From contig JBFDTN010000001.1 in NCBI GenBank assembly GCA_040719455.1, forward strand, positions 434,001 to 498,000: a stretch of DNA of 64,000 nucleotides. Reading direction: 5' to 3'. Origin of the DNA: Streptococcus pneumoniae (GTDB taxonomy: Bacteria > Bacillota > Bacilli > Lactobacillales > Streptococcaceae). The position numbers and the translations under genes are program-made. How positions within the stretch are numbered: position 1 is the first letter of the stretch; each line of letters begins with the position of its first letter. This document shows positions 42,214 to 51,000 of this stretch, piece by piece. The notes under the pieces were generated by a model. That model was not told where the DNA came from. It saw nothing but the letters and a program-made list of their open reading frames with translations, and ran no database searches.

Positions 42214-42909
42214 CTAGGCCTTAAATTCATTGCGGAAGAGCTGGTCGATAGACTCACCAGATTCGTAACGAATGTCATCGACATTCCCCTGACGGACAAT
42301 CTTTCCGTTTTCAATGAAGATAATATCATCTAGTACAGGCTCAATATCTGAAATCAAATGGGTTGAGATGAGAACGGAAGCTGTTGGTGAGTAGTTGTTG
42401 ATGATGGTGCGAAGGATATAGTCCCGTGCTGCAGGATCAACCCCACCAATCGGTTCATCAAGTACGTAGAGTTGAGCTTTGCGACTCATGACCAAAATCA
42501 ACTGGACTTTTTCCTTGTTCCCCTTGGAGAGTTTTTTAAATTTAGCGTTCGTATCAATTTCTAAGTCTTCCAAGAGATGAAGAGCACGTTCCATATCAAA
42601 ATCTTCATAGAAATCTTTGAAAAAAGCAAGAGCGTCTTTCACGCGCATATTTTCATTGAGATAGGTCGTATCGGGCAGATAGGAAACCAAAGACATGGTC
42701 TTAGGAGAGGGTTCCATGCCGTTGATGATAATGCTTCCTTCGCTTGGTTGGAGAAGTCCATTGATTAGTTTAATCAAGGTTGTTTTCCCTGAGCCGTTTG
42801 GACCGAGCAGTCCCACGATTTTTCCAGATTCGATTTCAAAGGAGACATGCTCCAGAGCTAGTGTATTGCCGTAGCGTTTTGATACGTTTTCAAATGTAAG
42901 AGTAACCAT
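42214..42909 (-). CDS. ABC transporter ATP-binding protein
   Basis: The 231-aa ATPase has Walker A GPNGSGKTT (about 37-45), a signature written KLSKGNKEK (a non-canonical LSKGN in place of LSGGQ, common in this subfamily), Walker B LYVLDEPIGGVDP and an H-loop (STHLISDIE). It powers the permease encoded downstream. The start lies one base after the stop of the GntR regulator, so the two are co-translated. Confidence 0.9.
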   Translation of the reverse strand: MVTLTFENVSKRYGNTLALEHVSFEIESGKIVGLLGPNGSGKTTLIKLINGLLQPSEGSIIINGMEPSPKTMSLVSYLPDTTYLNENMRVKDALAFFKDFYEDFDMERALHLLEDLEIDTNAKFKKLSKGNKEKVQLILVMSRKAQLYVLDEPIGGVDPAARDYILRTIINNYSPTASVLISTHLISDIEPVLDDIIFIENGKIVRQGNVDDIRYESGESIDQLFRNEFKA

Positions 42910-42910
42910 C

Positions 42911-43276
42911 CTAAACTCCTTTCAAGTATTGTTCCAAAGCGGTGGGTAGTTCTGATTTGTCATAGCCAAAATCTTCCATTTTAGAGACGAAATTTTTCAA
43001 CTCTTCCTGTGAAAGTTTTTGCCGTGATTGTAAGATCAGGTCGTGATTGTCTGTGACAAAGCGTCCTGAAGTCCGTTGTGAATAGACAAATCCTTCTTTT
43101 TCTAAGTCGGACAAGGCGCGCTGAATCGTATTGGGGTTGACCCCAGCTTCTGCTGCCAATTCACGAACGGGAGGTAATTTTTCTCCGCTTTTTAGTTGTT
43201 TGGAGATAATTTGCAACTTAATCCGATTCATAATTTGCAAATAAATGGGGAAATTATTATCAAATGTCCATGCCAT
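42911..43276 (-). CDS. GntR-family regulator, YtrA subfamily
   Basis: The 121-aa protein has an N-terminal winged helix (about 1-72: LPPVRELAAEAGVNPNTIQR, a classic GntR recognition element) and a short helical C-terminal part (about 75-121) for dimerisation, the YtrA pattern. It heads the ABC operon and very likely represses it. A dyad TTGTACTA-N6-TAATACAA overlaps the promoter -10 box just upstream. GAAAGGAG precedes the ATG. Confidence 0.9.
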   Translation of the reverse strand: MAWTFDNNFPIYLQIMNRIKLQIISKQLKSGEKLPPVRELAAEAGVNPNTIQRALSDLEKEGFVYSQRTSGRFVTDNHDLILQSRQKLSQEELKNFVSKMEDFGYDKSELPTALEQYLKGV

Positions 43277-43303
43277 GGTGAACTCCTTTCTGTCATTGTT
43301 CTT

Positions 43304-43345
43304 TTGTACTAACTATATAATACAATAATACATAAGAGATGTCAA
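43304..43345 (-). promoter_or_regulatory. Promoter and candidate operator of the GntR-ABC operon
   Basis: Minus strand: TTGACA (43345-43340), 17 bases, TATTAT (43322-43317). The dyad TTGTACTA-N6-TAATACAA (43304-43325) covers the -10 box and start site, where a bound GntR dimer would block transcription. Confidence 0.8.
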
Positions 43346-43434
43346 GGATTTTGTGGGAAAAAGTAGAAATTTTTCCCAAGCAGCTAGACAAAATTTTTAG
43401 TATAATAGAAGAAAAGTACAAAAAGGAGAGGAAG

Positions 43435-46400
43435 ATGGTTGTGCAACTGGATACAAAGACGGTCTATTCCTTTATGGATAGTTTGATCACCATTCCTAAA
43501 TATATCGAAAAAGCAAAGGATATGGGCTATCGTTATCTGGGAATGATGGACAAGGATAATCTGTATGGTGCTTATCAGTTCTTAGAAGTGGCTCAAGCAA
43601 ATGGCATTAGACCTTTGATTGGTCTCGATGTGACTGTTATCTATGAAGGTACGCCACTTAATGTCCGATTACTAGCTCTCTCCACTCGTGGTTACCAACA
43701 TCTCATGAAGATTTCGACCTTGAAAATGACTGGAAAAAAAGACTGGTCGGATATCGCTCATTTACTGGAGGATGTGGTGGTGATTGTTCCTGTGGGCGAA
43801 GGGATTGATGATTTGGATTTGGGAGTGGACTTCTATATCGGTGTTACTCCCAAAACACCTCAGCAGACTTTCCGTCGAAAAACATTGCCCCTAGCTACTG
43901 TACGATTTTTCGATACAGGAGATTTGGAAACCTTACAAATGCTGAGGGCTATTCGCGATAATGTGAGTCTTCGTGAGGCAGAATTGCCAAGACAGGATGA
44001 ATTTTTCCTCTCTCCGCAGGATTTCTCCACTCTTTTTGAGGAGAATTTTCCAGAGAGCTTGACCAATCTTGAAGAGCTCATCAAAGATGTGTCTTATGAA
44101 ATCAATCAGGATTTGAAATTACCCTGCTTTAATCCAGCAAGACCAGCTGTTGAGGAATTGCGAGAAAGGGCTGAAGCAGGTCTAATCAAGAAAGGCTTGG
44201 TGGATAGCGTCTATCAAGAGCGTTTAGAAGAAGAACTTTCTGTCATTCATAAGATGGGCTTTGATGACTATTTCTTGATTGTCTGGGATTTGTTGCGTTT
44301 CGGGCGCAGTCAGTCTTACTATATGGGGATGGGGCGTGGCTCTGCGGTTGGAAGTCTTGTAGCCTATGCGCTTGAGATTACAGGGATTGATCCTGTTAAA
44401 AATAATCTTCTTTTTGAGCGTTTTTTAAATTTGGAACGCTATACCATGCCTGATATTGATATTGATATTCCTGATGTCTATCGACTTGAGTTTATTCGCT
44501 ATGTCAGAGATCGATATGGGACGATGCATGCGGCTCAGATTGTGACTTATTCGACCTTTGGAGCCAAGCAAGCGATTCGAGATGTGTTTAAGCGTTTTGG
44601 TGTTGCTGAGTATGAATTGACCAATATCACACGAAAGATTAGCTTTAAAGATACGTTAAGTTCGGCTTACGAGCGAAACATGTCCTTTCGTCAGCTGATT
44701 AATAGCAAGCTAGAGTACCAAAAAGCCTTTGCGATTGCAAAGAAAATCGAGGGAAATCCTCGTCAGACGTCGACCCATGCAGCAGGTGTGGTGATGAGTG
44801 ATGATGAACTTACCGACTATATCCCTCTGAAATACGGGGAAGATATGTATATCACCCAGTACGATGCCCACGGTGTAGAAAGCAATGGTCTCTTGAAAAT
44901 GGACTTTTTAGGACTGCGTAATTTGACATTTGTCCAACGGATGAAAGAGGCAGTCTTTGAGAAATATGGAAAAGACATTGTGATTGAAGAGATTGATTTA
45001 GAAGACAAGGAGACGCTTGCCTTGTTTGCTCGTGGTGAGACCAAGGGGATTTTCCAGTTTGAGCAGGCTGGTGCGATCAATCTTTTGCGGCGCGTGCATC
45101 CGGTACGCTTTGAGGAAGTGGTTGCTACAACCAGTTTAAATCGTCCAGGAGCGAGTGATTATATTGATAATTTTGTCAGACGCAAGCACGGTCAGGAAAG
45201 GGTAGAAGTACTTGATCCGAGTCTAACGGATATTCTAGCTCCTACATATGGCATTATGCTCTATCAAGAGCAGGTCATGCAGGTTGCTCAGCGTTTTGGT
45301 GGTTTTACACTTGGCAAAGCCGATATTTTACGACGAGCCATGGGGAAAAAAGACGCCAAAGAAATGCATAAGATGGAAGAGGACTTTGTCACTGGCGCTA
45401 TGGCTCTAGGACATTCAGAGGAAAAAGCACGCCAAGTCTTTGCTATTATGGAGAAGTTTGCAGGCTATGGCTTTAACCGCAGTCACGCCTATGCTTATTC
45501 TGCACTAGCTTTTCAACTTGCTTACTTTAAAACGCATTACCCAGATGTCTTTTTTGATATTATGCTAAATTATTCCAGCAGCGATTATTTATCAGATGCG
45601 CTTCATTTCAACTTTGCAGTCGCTCCCTTGACCATCAACACCATTCCTTATAAGGATAAATTTCAAGAGCAAAAGATTTATCTGGGGCTAAAAAATATTA
45701 AGGGATTGCCACGAGATTTTGCTTATTGGGTGATTGAGAATCGTCCGTTTCAGAGCGTTGAGGACTTTATCCTCAGATTACCTAAGCAGTACCATAAAGC
45801 AGCCTTACTCACTCCCTTAATTCAGCTGGGTTTGTTTGATAGTTTTGAGAGCAATCGGCGGAAAATCATTGAAAATCTCCCCAATCTTTTTGTTTTTGCA
45901 GATGAACTGGGGTCTTTATTTGCTGACACGACTTACAGTTGGTTACAAGTCGAAGACTATACTCTAGCTGAGAAATTCGAGTTTGAGCAATTTATCATTG
46001 GTGTTGGTCTGAGTGCTCATCCCTTGACAGAGCTAGCTAAGAACGCTATTCGTCCTTTTGCGGCTATTTCTGATTTGATGGAAAATACTCGTGAGACGAT
46101 TTTGGTGGAGGTCCAGTCTATCAAGGTTATTCGGACTAAGTCAGGGGAGAACATGGCATTTATGCAGGTATCAGACAGTAAGGAAAAGATAGAAGTGACT
46201 GTTTTTGCAGAAGCATTTCGACAATACCAGTCCATCCTTCATGAGAAAGGTTTCTACTACCTGACAGGTCGCGTGCAAGAGCGAGAAGGACGACTCCAGA
46301 TGCTCCTTAATGAAGCAGAAGAAGCGACCAATGAACGATTTTGGATTCAGTTACTCGATCATGAGCATGATGTAGAAATCTCGAAACTCTTACATCAGTA

Positions 46401-46536
46401 TAGAGGGGCTATCCCAGTTGTAATTCACTATGAAAATGAGAAGAAAACGGTTTTTGCACCTCAGTTTAAGGTCCAAAAATCAGCGGAATTACAACAAATG
46501 TTAGAAAAATTGACAATGAAAACGATTTATCGGTAA
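43435..46536 (+). CDS. dnaE: DNA polymerase III subunit alpha (DnaE)
   Basis: From ATG 43435 (behind AAAGGAGAGG) the product is 1033 aa, normal for Gram-positive DnaE; an upstream frame extension of 32 residues is not family-like. The PHP domain (about 1-220) is degenerate: the usual TDH reads MDK (about 35-37). The polymerase core has GMGRGSAVGS and the catalytic PDIDID (about 340-346), followed by fingers, a helix-hairpin-helix region and an OB domain (about 895-990). DnaE extends RNA primers on the lagging strand before handing over to PolC. Confidence 0.96.
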   Translation: MVVQLDTKTVYSFMDSLITIPKYIEKAKDMGYRYLGMMDKDNLYGAYQFLEVAQANGIRPLIGLDVTVIYEGTPLNVRLLALSTRGYQHLMKISTLKMTGKKDWSDIAHLLEDVVVIVPVGEGIDDLDLGVDFYIGVTPKTPQQTFRRKTLPLATVRFFDTGDLETLQMLRAIRDNVSLREAELPRQDEFFLSPQDFSTLFEENFPESLTNLEELIKDVSYEINQDLKLPCFNPARPAVEELRERAEAGLIKKGLVDSVYQERLEEELSVIHKMGFDDYFLIVWDLLRFGRSQSYYMGMGRGSAVGSLVAYALEITGIDPVKNNLLFERFLNLERYTMPDIDIDIPDVYRLEFIRYVRDRYGTMHAAQIVTYSTFGAKQAIRDVFKRFGVAEYELTNITRKISFKDTLSSAYERNMSFRQLINSKLEYQKAFAIAKKIEGNPRQTSTHAAGVVMSDDELTDYIPLKYGEDMYITQYDAHGVESNGLLKMDFLGLRNLTFVQRMKEAVFEKYGKDIVIEEIDLEDKETLALFARGETKGIFQFEQAGAINLLRRVHPVRFEEVVATTSLNRPGASDYIDNFVRRKHGQERVEVLDPSLTDILAPTYGIMLYQEQVMQVAQRFGGFTLGKADILRRAMGKKDAKEMHKMEEDFVTGAMALGHSEEKARQVFAIMEKFAGYGFNRSHAYAYSALAFQLAYFKTHYPDVFFDIMLNYSSSDYLSDALHFNFAVAPLTINTIPYKDKFQEQKIYLGLKNIKGLPRDFAYWVIENRPFQSVEDFILRLPKQYHKAALLTPLIQLGLFDSFESNRRKIIENLPNLFVFADELGSLFADTTYSWLQVEDYTLAEKFEFEQFIIGVGLSAHPLTELAKNAIRPFAAISDLMENTRETILVEVQSIKVIRTKSGENMAFMQVSDSKEKIEVTVFAEAFRQYQSILHEKGFYYLTGRVQEREGRLQMLLNEAEEATNERFWIQLLDHEHDVEISKLLHQYRGAIPVVIHYENEKKTVFAPQFKVQKSAELQQMLEKLTMKTIYR

Positions 46537-46572
46537 AAATTACAGAAAAAGCAAGAATTTTGTTTTTGAATG

Positions 46573-46581
46573 TGTTATAAT
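46573..46581 (+). promoter_or_regulatory. pfkA extended -10 promoter
   Basis: TGTTATAAT is present; no good -35 box is found at 17 bases, so an extended -10 promoter is proposed. Confidence 0.6.
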
Positions 46582-46596
46582 AGCTAAGAATGTTAA

Positions 46597-47631
<1,035 letters not shown>

Positions 47632-47685
47632 GTATAAAAGAACTTATCGTATCAGTTTTAATAGTATAAAAGGAGTTTTAGAAAC

Positions 47686-49191
47686 ATGAACAAACGCGTA
47701 AAAATCGTTGCAACATTGGGTCCTGCGGTCGAAATCCGTGGCGGTAAAAAATTTGGAGATGATGGCTACTGGGGTGAAAAACTTGATGTAGAAGCATCTG
47801 CACAAAACATTGCGAAGTTGATCGAAGCTGGAGCAAACACTTTCCGTTTCAACTTCTCACACGGTGACCACGAAGAGCAAGGTGCTCGTATGGCAACTGT
47901 AAAACGCGCTGAAGAAATCGCTGGACAACGCGTTGGCTTCCTTTTGGATACAAAAGGTCCAGAAATCCGTACAGAGTTGTTTGAAGGCGATGCAAAAGAA
48001 TACAGCTACACAACTGGTGAAAACATCCGTGTGGCAACTGCTCAAGGCATCCAATCAACTCGTGAAGTGATTGCTTTGAACGTTGCTGGTGGTCTTGACA
48101 TCTTTGACGATGTAGCAGTTGGTCAACAAATCCTTGTCGATGACGGTAAACTTGGTCTTCGTGTTTTTGCAAAAGACGATGCAAAACGTGAATTTGAAGT
48201 AACAGTTGAAAACGACGGCGTTATTGCAAAACAAAAAGGTGTAAACATTCCAAATACAAAAATTCCTTTCCCAGCACTTGCTGAGCGTGATAACGCAGAT
48301 ATCCGCTTTGGTTTGGAACAAGGTATCAATTATATCGCCATTTCATTTGTTCGTACAGCAAAAGACGTGAACGAAGTTCGTGCAATCTGTGAAGAAACAG
48401 GAAATGGTCACGTTCAATTATTTGCAAAAATTGAAAACCAACAAGGGATTGACAACTTGGATGAAATCATCGAAGCAGCAGATGGTATCATGATTGCTCG
48501 TGGTGATATGGGTATCGAAGTACCATTTGAAATGGTTCCAGTTTACCAAAAAATGATCATCAAGAAAGTCAATGCAGCAGGTAAAGTAGTTATCACTGCT
48601 ACAAACATGCTTGAAACTATGACTGAAAAACCACGTGCCACTCGTTCAGAAGTATCAGACGTCTTTAACGCTGTTATTGACGGAACAGATGCAACAATGC
48701 TTTCTGGTGAGTCTGCAAATGGTAAATACCCACTTGAGTCTGTAACAACAATGGCTACAATCGACAAAAACGCTCAAACTCTTTTGAACGAATACGGTCG
48801 ATTGTCAACTGCTGAATTTGAACGTAACTCTAAGACTGAGGTTATGGCTTCAGCTGTTAAAGATGCAACAAACTCAATGGATATCAAATTGGTTGTAACG
48901 ATTACAAAAACTGGTCACACAGCTCGCTTGATTTCGAAATACCGTCCAGATGCGGATATCTTGGCAGTAACATTTGATGAATTGACACAACGTTCATTGA
49001 TGTTGAACTGGGGTGTCATTCCAGTGGTTACTGAAAAACCATCTTCAACAGATGATATGTTTGATCTTGCAGAGCGTATCGCAGTAGAACAAGGTTTGGT
49101 TGAATCAGGTGATAACATTGTTATCGTTGCTGGTGTGCCTCTTGGTGAAGCAAGCCGTACAAATACAATGCGTATCCGTACAGTACGTTAA
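47686..49191 (+). CDS. pyk: Pyruvate kinase
   Basis: The 501-aa enzyme transfers phosphate from phosphoenolpyruvate to ADP, the last glycolytic step. The family signature around IARGDMGIEVPFE, the KIENQQG active-site Lys region and TATNMLETM are all visible. An AAAAGGAG lies before the ATG. The gene shares its operon with pfkA and ends at a strong terminator. Codon use is highly biased, as for abundant proteins. Confidence 0.97.
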   Translation: MNKRVKIVATLGPAVEIRGGKKFGDDGYWGEKLDVEASAQNIAKLIEAGANTFRFNFSHGDHEEQGARMATVKRAEEIAGQRVGFLLDTKGPEIRTELFEGDAKEYSYTTGENIRVATAQGIQSTREVIALNVAGGLDIFDDVAVGQQILVDDGKLGLRVFAKDDAKREFEVTVENDGVIAKQKGVNIPNTKIPFPALAERDNADIRFGLEQGINYIAISFVRTAKDVNEVRAICEETGNGHVQLFAKIENQQGIDNLDEIIEAADGIMIARGDMGIEVPFEMVPVYQKMIIKKVNAAGKVVITATNMLETMTEKPRATRSEVSDVFNAVIDGTDATMLSGESANGKYPLESVTTMATIDKNAQTLLNEYGRLSTAEFERNSKTEVMASAVKDATNSMDIKLVVTITKTGHTARLISKYRPDADILAVTFDELTQRSLMLNWGVIPVVTEKPSSTDDMFDLAERIAVEQGLVESGDNIVIVAGVPLGEASRTNTMRIRTVR

Positions 49192-49198
49192 TCTATAT

Positions 49199-49232
49199 AA
49201 AACTAGCGGAATTTCCGCTAGTTTTTTTTATG
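49199..49232 (+). terminator. pyk terminator
   Basis: AAAACTAGCGGA pairs with TCCGCTAGTTTT around a three-base loop, followed by a T run. Confidence 0.88.
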
Positions 49233-49411
49233 TACCTAGATTTCCGTTAAACAATTCTTGATTACAAGAGTAACTAAGAAAATAGAAATAGGATGATTTT
49301 TCTATTGACTACAAAAAGACTAGATATGTCCATTTTTTCAGAAAAACGAAACAATTTTAATGGAGGGGGGAGTTATCATTCTTATTTTTATAGAAATAAA
49401 GATACAAAAAA

Positions 49412-49440
49412 TTGAAAAGTTAGTATCAGTATGATATTAT
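49412..49440 (+). promoter_or_regulatory. Promoter of the glycosyltransferase-adhesin operon
   Basis: TTGAAA (49412-49417), 17 bases, TATTAT (49435-49440) with extended TGA (49432-49434). The rest of the 340-base gap after pyk holds a six-G run (49365-49370) but no other clear element. Confidence 0.7.
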
Positions 49441-49475
49441 AGAGGTAATAAAATAGTAAAGGGATGGTGCTGCCT

Positions 49476-49540
49476 ATGGAAATAGTAAAGAAGAGCTACA
49501 CATCATGATGAGTGGTATGGATAGGATGAGTCATAGATGA
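49476..49540 (+). other. Two micro-ORFs chained by ATGA overlaps ahead of the glycosyltransferase
   Basis: MEIVKKSYTS (49476-49508) is followed by MMSGMDRMSHR (49505-49540), whose TGA overlaps the glycosyltransferase ATG at 49537. Both junctions are ATGA. The glycosyltransferase has no convincing Shine-Dalgarno of its own and a TAG stands in frame directly before its ATG. A relay of coupled translation is possible. Confidence 0.4.
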
Positions 49541-50985
49541 TATACATATTTAATGAGCGTCTCACTTCCATAGCTAGTGGTGTAGAGTATGCAGAAGTGC
49601 AATTATTACAGATTCTACAAGAGTTAAACTTAGATTTTCGTATGGTTTTTACGGGATGGACGAAACCGTTTAGTCTGATGGATTATTCGGATAAGATGAA
49701 CTATCCAAGAGAACATCTCATGTCGGTCTTTCATAGTTTTACGGACTTGCCTCTTTATCCTTCTAGCCTTTTACCAGAAGAAGTCCTCCCTTATTATCCA
49801 GGATTTGAGCTTGTTAAGCGTGAAAAAGAGCGGATTCTCTATCAGAGAGATGATTTAGAGCTGGTTTTTTACTTGGTGGGAGGTAAAGTCAGCGAGGCTG
49901 TCTCAGTAAGAAATAGGCGTGTCCTTCGTGTAGATTCTTATACGAAACAGTTATCTCATTCGGAATTTTATGATGACAAAGGGCAACTGGCTTCTATCGA
50001 ATTTTATAATCAAGACGGTTCGTGTGCGTTGCGAGAAACTTTGAAAGAGTGGGATTCATCCTTTGAAATGGGAGAGCAACGCTGGGAGTCTAAGCACGAA
50101 TTTATGAAGGAGTTTATGGAGCGTTTGCAGCTGACCAGCTCAGATATCATCATTATGGATCGTCCGACCTTTATTGATGCAGATGTTTTGCCTTTTAGGG
50201 GAGACGCGAAGGTTATTGCAATCATCCATGCCGAGCATTTTATGCGAGATGCTTATCCGGAGCGTTTGGTGTTTAATCCGCATTATCAGTACACTTTTAC
50301 GAATCATCAGTTTGTGGATGTTTTTCGAGTGATGACACAGGCTCAAAAAGAACAGTTACAAGAGCACTTTGAGAGGTTAGGTATCCATAAGAATATTGTG
50401 GCTATTCCTCCGACATTTTTGGAGGAGGCTCCGAATCATCTAAAAGAAGAACTTGATTACCGTTTATTGACAGTCAGTCGTCTGGCTATTGAGAAACGAT
50501 TGGATTTACTCATTTCAGCCATAGCCAAGGCCAGTCAGGAACTGCCTCAGCTCCATTTAGATATTTATGGCGGTGGCAATCCTTCGCCTTATGAGGAGTT
50601 GATTGATTCTTTGGGGATTGAGGATAAGATTTCTTTAAAAGGATATACCGAGAATATCCTAAAATACTATTCTCAATATGATGCCTATATCAGTACGTCG
50701 CCAAGTGAATCTTTTGGTCTATCCATATTTGAAGCATTGAGTCAAGGCTTGCCTTTTATCTTTCGGAATGTTCCGTATGGAAATCAAGAAGCTTGGAACG
50801 AGAACGGTCTATTGGTTGAAGGAGAGACAGACGAGGAGGTGATAGAAAACATGGCAAATGCGATTGTGCAATTCTATAAAGAAGATCATCATGCAGAGTA
50901 CCGACGAAATAGCTTATTAAAAGCAAGAGAGTACGGCAAAGAAAATGTGAAACAAAAGTGGAAAGAACTTTTGGAAACAATCTAA
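49537..50985 (+). CDS. GT4-family glycosyltransferase, GtfA/TarM-like
   Basis: The 482-aa cytosolic protein begins with SGVEYAE (14-20), the pattern seen at the start of GtfA-type protein glycosyltransferases. A beta-rich insertion (about 40-180) resembles the DUF1975 region, and a GT-B C-terminal domain (about 305-480) carries the retaining-enzyme EX7E motif (Glu391 and Glu399). GtfA adds GlcNAc to Ser/Thr of surface adhesins; TarM-like relatives modify teichoic acid. It ends 15 bases before the adhesin start, so the adhesin is the likely acceptor, but this is inferred from position only. Confidence 0.8.
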   Translation: MIYIFNERLTSIASGVEYAEVQLLQILQELNLDFRMVFTGWTKPFSLMDYSDKMNYPREHLMSVFHSFTDLPLYPSSLLPEEVLPYYPGFELVKREKERILYQRDDLELVFYLVGGKVSEAVSVRNRRVLRVDSYTKQLSHSEFYDDKGQLASIEFYNQDGSCALRETLKEWDSSFEMGEQRWESKHEFMKEFMERLQLTSSDIIIMDRPTFIDADVLPFRGDAKVIAIIHAEHFMRDAYPERLVFNPHYQYTFTNHQFVDVFRVMTQAQKEQLQEHFERLGIHKNIVAIPPTFLEEAPNHLKEELDYRLLTVSRLAIEKRLDLLISAIAKASQELPQLHLDIYGGGNPSPYEELIDSLGIEDKISLKGYTENILKYYSQYDAYISTSPSESFGLSIFEALSQGLPFIFRNVPYGNQEAWNENGLLVEGETDEEVIENMANAIVQFYKEDHHAEYRRNSLLKAREYGKENVKQKWKELLETI

Positions 50986-51000
50986 AACGGGGTAAAAATA

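Noticed and set aside
46517..46530. cre-like TGAAAACGATTTAT before pfkA
   Set aside because: It lies inside the end of dnaE and misses the final CW of the consensus; too weak to call.
48055..48321. Antisense frames inside pyk
   Set aside because: Codon-bias shadows of a highly expressed gene.
49365..49370. Six-G run upstream of the glycosyltransferase as a second phase-variable tract
   Set aside because: It is short and does not lie between recognisable -35 and -10 boxes; the credible promoter is 40 bases downstream.
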